Positions 5,092-5,361 of a stretch of DNA of 5,361 nucleotides are shown piece by piece; the stretch's first letter is position 1, and every line of letters starts with the position of its first letter. The stretch is taken from NCBI GenBank assembly GCA_019308145.1, contig JAFDIG010000173.1:1-5361 (forward strand), written 5' to 3'. The notes under the pieces are model-generated. The model did no database searches, was not told where the DNA came from, and saw only the letters and a list, made by a program, of their open reading frames with translations. Position numbers and translations under genes: made by a program. Source of the stretch: Deltaproteobacteria bacterium (GTDB taxonomy: Bacteria; Desulfobacterota; JAFDIG01).

Positions 5092-5210
5092 ATAATGTCA
5101 AAATGATATTAAAATTTTTGGTAAAGATATTAAGGTGATAAGGTAATTTGATTTTATTAAGAAGAGTTTAAGAATAATCTGAAAATAAAAGGTAAAAATT
5201 TTTTATTGGC
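5085..5210. other. Spacer between tRNA-Phe and the receiver gene
   Basis: The spacer is AT-rich and I see no coding frame. The near-palindrome AAAAATTTTTT (5194-5204) lies just beyond the receiver stop codon and could contribute to a weak end of that transcript, but it has no GC stem. Confidence 0.4.
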
Positions 5211-5361
5211 TTATTTTTTTGTTTCTTTTAGAATTTTTTTGATAGTGGATTTTAATTCTAAAAGATCAGATGATTTCACTACATATGCATCTGAATCCCA
5301 AGTGTTATTATTCTGTTTAAACTTTCCATAGCCTGTAAATATAACTACAGGAAGGTCTTGC
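5211..5361 (-). CDS. Response regulator receiver-domain protein, C-terminal 49 residues (runs off right edge)
   Basis: The minus-strand frame is open from the right edge to a TAA at 5213-5211 and encodes the last part of a CheY-like receiver domain. The segment LPVVIFTGYG (3-12 of the fragment) carries the conserved switch Thr9 at the end of the fourth strand. DAYVVKSSDLLELK (24-37) carries the conserved Lys29 after the fifth strand, followed by the last helix (IKKILKE). The protein ends right after this helix, so no DNA-binding or enzymatic output domain follows. It is either a receiver-only protein or has other domains N-terminal to the receiver, outside the window. The phospho-acceptor Asp lies off the edge. 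It converges on the tRNA gene. The family call is confident; its partner kinase and target are unknown. Confidence 0.82.
   Translation of the reverse strand, partial: QDLPVVIFTGYGKFKQNNNTWDSDAYVVKSSDLLELKSTIKKILKETKK

Overview
This is an AT-rich bacterial stretch. It has sigma70-type promoters, Shine-Dalgarno sites and a tRNA gene with an encoded CCA end. The gene set is ordinary housekeeping and anaerobe-type metabolism: dihydroxy-acid dehydratase, 16S rRNA dimethyltransferase, a D-2-hydroxyacid dehydrogenase, a PaaK-type acyl-CoA ligase and a receiver-only response regulator. The archaeal/thermophile-like IlvD, the PaaK type and the receiver tail (DAYVVKSSDL) suggest an anaerobe of the Desulfobacterota/Nitrospirota kind. 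That placement is an impression from sequence style, not a phylogeny. No mobile element, CRISPR array or defence system is visible.

Layout: (1) 1-788, minus strand, the N-terminal 262 residues of ilvD, running off the left edge. (2) 789-911, a short divergent promoter region with an extended -10 promoter facing each way and a 7-bp tandem repeat in the ilvD leader. (3) 912-2202, plus strand, a DUF2062 membrane protein overlapping rsmA/ksgA by 68 nt. (4) 2208-3188, minus strand, a complete 326-aa D-2-hydroxyacid dehydrogenase. It meets ksgA tail to tail with 5 nt between the stops. (5) 3189-3556, a long, extremely AT-rich divergent intergenic region. (6) 3557-4855, plus strand, a PaaK-family ligase of 432 aa. 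(7) 4856-5008, a spacer with a weak terminator and a near-consensus promoter. (8) 5009-5084, tRNA-Phe(GAA). (9) 5085-5210, a spacer without a gene. (10) 5211-5361, minus strand, the C-terminal 49 residues of a receiver-domain protein, running off the right edge.

The main result is the start of the hydroxyacid dehydrogenase. The reading frame is intact to the expected N-terminus, but it contains no ATG, GTG or TTG there. The only usable start is an ATT codon, 7 nt after a very strong Shine-Dalgarno sequence and exactly where the family has its Met. A conventional gene caller would start the gene 111 codons too late, at 2855, and lose the first domain. Second is the DUF2062 gene, which has no Shine-Dalgarno site and has an extended -10 promoter placed so that transcription would begin at or next to its ATG, suggesting a leaderless mRNA. 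I see no convincing undescribed multi-gene system here.
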